The notes under the pieces: generated by a model
The model's database searches: none
What the model was told of the DNA's origin: nothing
Seen by the model: only the letters and a program-made list of their open reading frames with translations
Shown here: one piece after another, positions 62,395-64,000 of the stretch
Layout of the letters: every line of letters starts with the position of its first letter
How positions within the stretch are numbered: position 1 is the stretch's first letter
Origin: Fragilaria crotonensis
Lineage: Eukaryota; Bacillariophyta; Fragilariophyceae; Fragilariales; Fragilariaceae
Direction of reading: 5' to 3'
Length of the DNA stretch: 64,000 bases
Assembly: GCA_022925895.1 (NCBI GenBank)
Contig: JAKSYS010000005.1
Location: forward strand, 186,001-250,000
Program-made: the position numbers and the translations under genes

Positions 62395-62841
62395 ATGACA
62401 CGAATTCTCGCCATACTAGTATCTGTACTCGTCTCTTCAACGTTCAGAGTGGAAGCATGGGGTCCAATCAAACAAGCAATTCGATTTGGTGTGACACAAC
62501 TGAAGCTGAAGACAGGCGGGAACTTTGACGAATATCGCGCTCAACTTGAAAAAAGCTTTGCTCAGTCGTATGAAGATGACATTGATATTGGACGTTTCGA
62601 TGGCACGTTATCATTGCGCGCGGAAGTTGGGGCCTCCTTGATGGTAACTGAAGAAGACGATGATGCTTGGACTTTGGAGGCTATGGCTGCATGCGGGGAT
62701 GATTGCGAGGAGTGCCTAATTCCGGATGACCTCAAGGTACTGCTCGACTGGGAGAAAGACATTGATGTCATGGCGTTTCTCGGAATTCAGCGGGCCGAAC
62801 CGCTTCGAGCCACGAGAGGCATCAACGTTGATTGGGACTAG
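62395..62841 (+). CDS. Small secretory-type protein with DVMAFLG motif (paralog 2)
   Basis: 148 residues from the ATG at 62395 (MTRILAILVSVLVSSTFRVE, then AWGP), a clear signal peptide with an E-A-W junction; an upstream in-frame ATG at 62332 would hide it. The middle is acidic (QSYEDDIDIGRFDGTL). The C-terminal third, MAACGDDCEECLIPDDLK ... DIDVMAFLGIQRAEPLRAT, matches the gene about 1.2 kb upstream on the same strand. Two of the cysteines are shared with paralog 1. No intron is needed here, whereas paralog 1 has one inside the shared block. Confidence 0.7.
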   Translation: MTRILAILVSVLVSSTFRVEAWGPIKQAIRFGVTQLKLKTGGNFDEYRAQLEKSFAQSYEDDIDIGRFDGTLSLRAEVGASLMVTEEDDDAWTLEAMAACGDDCEECLIPDDLKVLLDWEKDIDVMAFLGIQRAEPLRATRGINVDWD

Positions 62842-63133
62842 AAAACTCTCGACAAATTTATGGACGGAATGGGGTTCAGTTAGCTGTCTCACTATCTTCC
62901 GCCATGTGTATCATTCACTATCCGGCCCGTATGCTCAACTGCTGTGTATGGACTATGAAAGGCTTACTTGAAAAGATATTTTGCTTACTGAGGGACGGGA
63001 ATCATGAAGATGAAGCTATGCTCATGATTCTAAATAGTTCACACTGTATAATTAGTAAAAAACAATTGCACCCATTGGTTGGTGAGATACCTTCTGCCCC
63101 TGCCGACGCAGTATGTCCATCCATCATGATCGG

Positions 63134-63997
63134 CTACACAGCGTCAGCATTGTCAACAACGCTTTCGTGATCACTCCTATTGTCTATTCGTGCGGACTCC
63201 GTCGCGGGGGCTTCATCACGTCCCACGTCTTGGACGCATTGGCGCTCAGCAAGTATTCGATTGAGCTCTTTCTTGGCATAATATGATGTGAGGAAAATGG
63301 CGCCGACACCCAAGATCACTCCACAGACGACTATCGCTATGGACACAGCCTTGCCTGTGCCAGGAGTTGCGCTTTCCATTAATGAATCAGCCGAGGCACC
63401 CAAAAACACATACAGAGCTGTCCCGGGGAGGATGGCCCACAAGGACAAAACGAAATCACGCAGTGACAACGAAGTCACACCTGCGATGTAATTGATGGCA
63501 TTGAATGGGATAATGGGACTTAACCGAAGGAGCACCATGATGCGGAAGCCTTTCTCTTCGAGCGCTGAATCTAAGGCGGCAAAGATGGCATACCTTTGTG
63601 TCAATCCAATAACCCAGTCGCGGAGGAGGTAACGACCCAGAAGGAAGGAAACTGTTGCCCCAGCACTGGCTCCGAGAAATACCGACATTGTACCTAGCAC
63701 CACTCCGAGGCCTAGATGGAATGCATTCCCAAAGATGAACCCCGCACCCAACGTCAATATCAGTCCTGGTATGAAAAGAATAGTTGCCACAAAGTAGACA
63801 AAAGAAAAGACAAACCAGCCTTGGATAGGGTGTTCCTTTATCCAATCCAGCAAATTGTTGATTCCGCTCCGAATGTAGCCAGTGGTAGATGAGTCAATAA
63901 TGACAAACACCACGAAACCTACGAGAAGGAGGCCTATGGCGACCCTCCTGATTTTCAACCTTCGGCGCTCTTTGATCGAACTGCTGGGTTGGAGCAT
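63134..63997 (-). CDS. TVP38/TMEM64-family (VTT/DedA-like) membrane protein
   Basis: 287 residues; the ATG at 63997 is 3 bases from the window edge, so additional upstream exons cannot be excluded. A basic N terminus precedes a first membrane helix (VAIGLLLVGFVVFVIID). The VTT core is clear: VYFVATILFIPGLILTLGAG, FGNAFHLGLGVVLGT, ASAGATVSFLLGRYLLRDWV, RLSPIIPFNAINYIAGVTSL and LPGTALYVFLGA, ending in a final helix and polar tail. Eukaryotic VTT proteins (TMEM41B, VMP1, TVP38) act as lipid scramblases or in Golgi and ER trafficking. The R-x-S-P-x-x-P-F-N-x-x-N-Y-x-x-G motif is diagnostic. Confidence 0.85.
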   Translation of the reverse strand: MLQPSSSIKERRRLKIRRVAIGLLLVGFVVFVIIDSSTTGYIRSGINNLLDWIKEHPIQGWFVFSFVYFVATILFIPGLILTLGAGFIFGNAFHLGLGVVLGTMSVFLGASAGATVSFLLGRYLLRDWVIGLTQRYAIFAALDSALEEKGFRIMVLLRLSPIIPFNAINYIAGVTSLSLRDFVLSLWAILPGTALYVFLGASADSLMESATPGTGKAVSIAIVVCGVILGVGAIFLTSYYAKKELNRILAERQCVQDVGRDEAPATESARIDNRSDHESVVDNADAV

Positions 63998-64000
63998 CTC

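Overview
The window is a 64-kb piece of a eukaryotic nuclear genome, most likely from a diatom (stramenopile). The evidence is: several proteins begin with a signal peptide followed by an Ala/Phe junction of the diatom plastid-import type (SDA-F, AAF-AV, VAAF-S); genes are mostly intronless or carry one GT-AG intron of about 60-160 bp; a TPR-like family and HSF-like domains common in diatoms occur; there is a Dicer-like protein without helicase; and Crypton-, DIRS-, hAT- and PIF/Harbinger-type mobile DNA is interspersed. Lineage is inferred from these traits, not from a database match.

Layout. 1-3728: 3' part of a DIRS/PAT-type tyrosine-recombinase retroelement with split direct repeats. 4873-7507: large inverted duplication carrying two divergent genes for the same small secreted protein. 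8343-11936: plastid methyltransferase, PhyH-type dioxygenase, one-TM protein. 11937-15302: gene-poor with eroded repeats and an HSF-like fragment. 15303-16523: EEF1A-type methyltransferase. 16.5-24.9 kb: accessory stretch with a Harbinger relic, a 30-bp minisatellite, an apparently intact Crypton-type transposon with palindromic sites at both ends, a TPR-like gene and a CRE-rich inverted repeat.

24.9-45.1 kb is dense with host genes: class III aminotransferase, PELP1/RIX1-like protein, hemerythrin-CHY-RING ubiquitin ligase (HRZ/BRUTUS type), SET-like protein, a 1715-residue Dicer-like protein with predicted membrane segments, NAA35 (NatC), a plastid [2Fe-2S] protein whose two exons I assembled by hand, and a plastid-type DEAD-box helicase. 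45.7-47.0 kb holds two complete short inverted-repeat elements side by side. 47.4-64 kb: ZIP metal transporter, FIS1, a third hAT-type short element, a coiled-coil protein, SF3B1, a ubiquitin-like/eL41 fusion, a mitochondrial membrane protein, a repeat-motif disordered protein, two related small secretory/plastid-type proteins, and a TVP38/VTT membrane protein.

These are ordinary nuclear genes rather than an operon-like system. The most notable items are the membrane-spanning Dicer-like protein with one active and one apparently dead RNase III domain, the ubiquitin-like-eL41 fusion, the Crypton with lox-like palindromes at its borders, the near-identical inverted gene pair, and an SF3B1 intron that is a multiple of three and free of stops. 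SF3B1 and the DEAD-box helicase each show one single-base frame discontinuity; both could be assembly errors.
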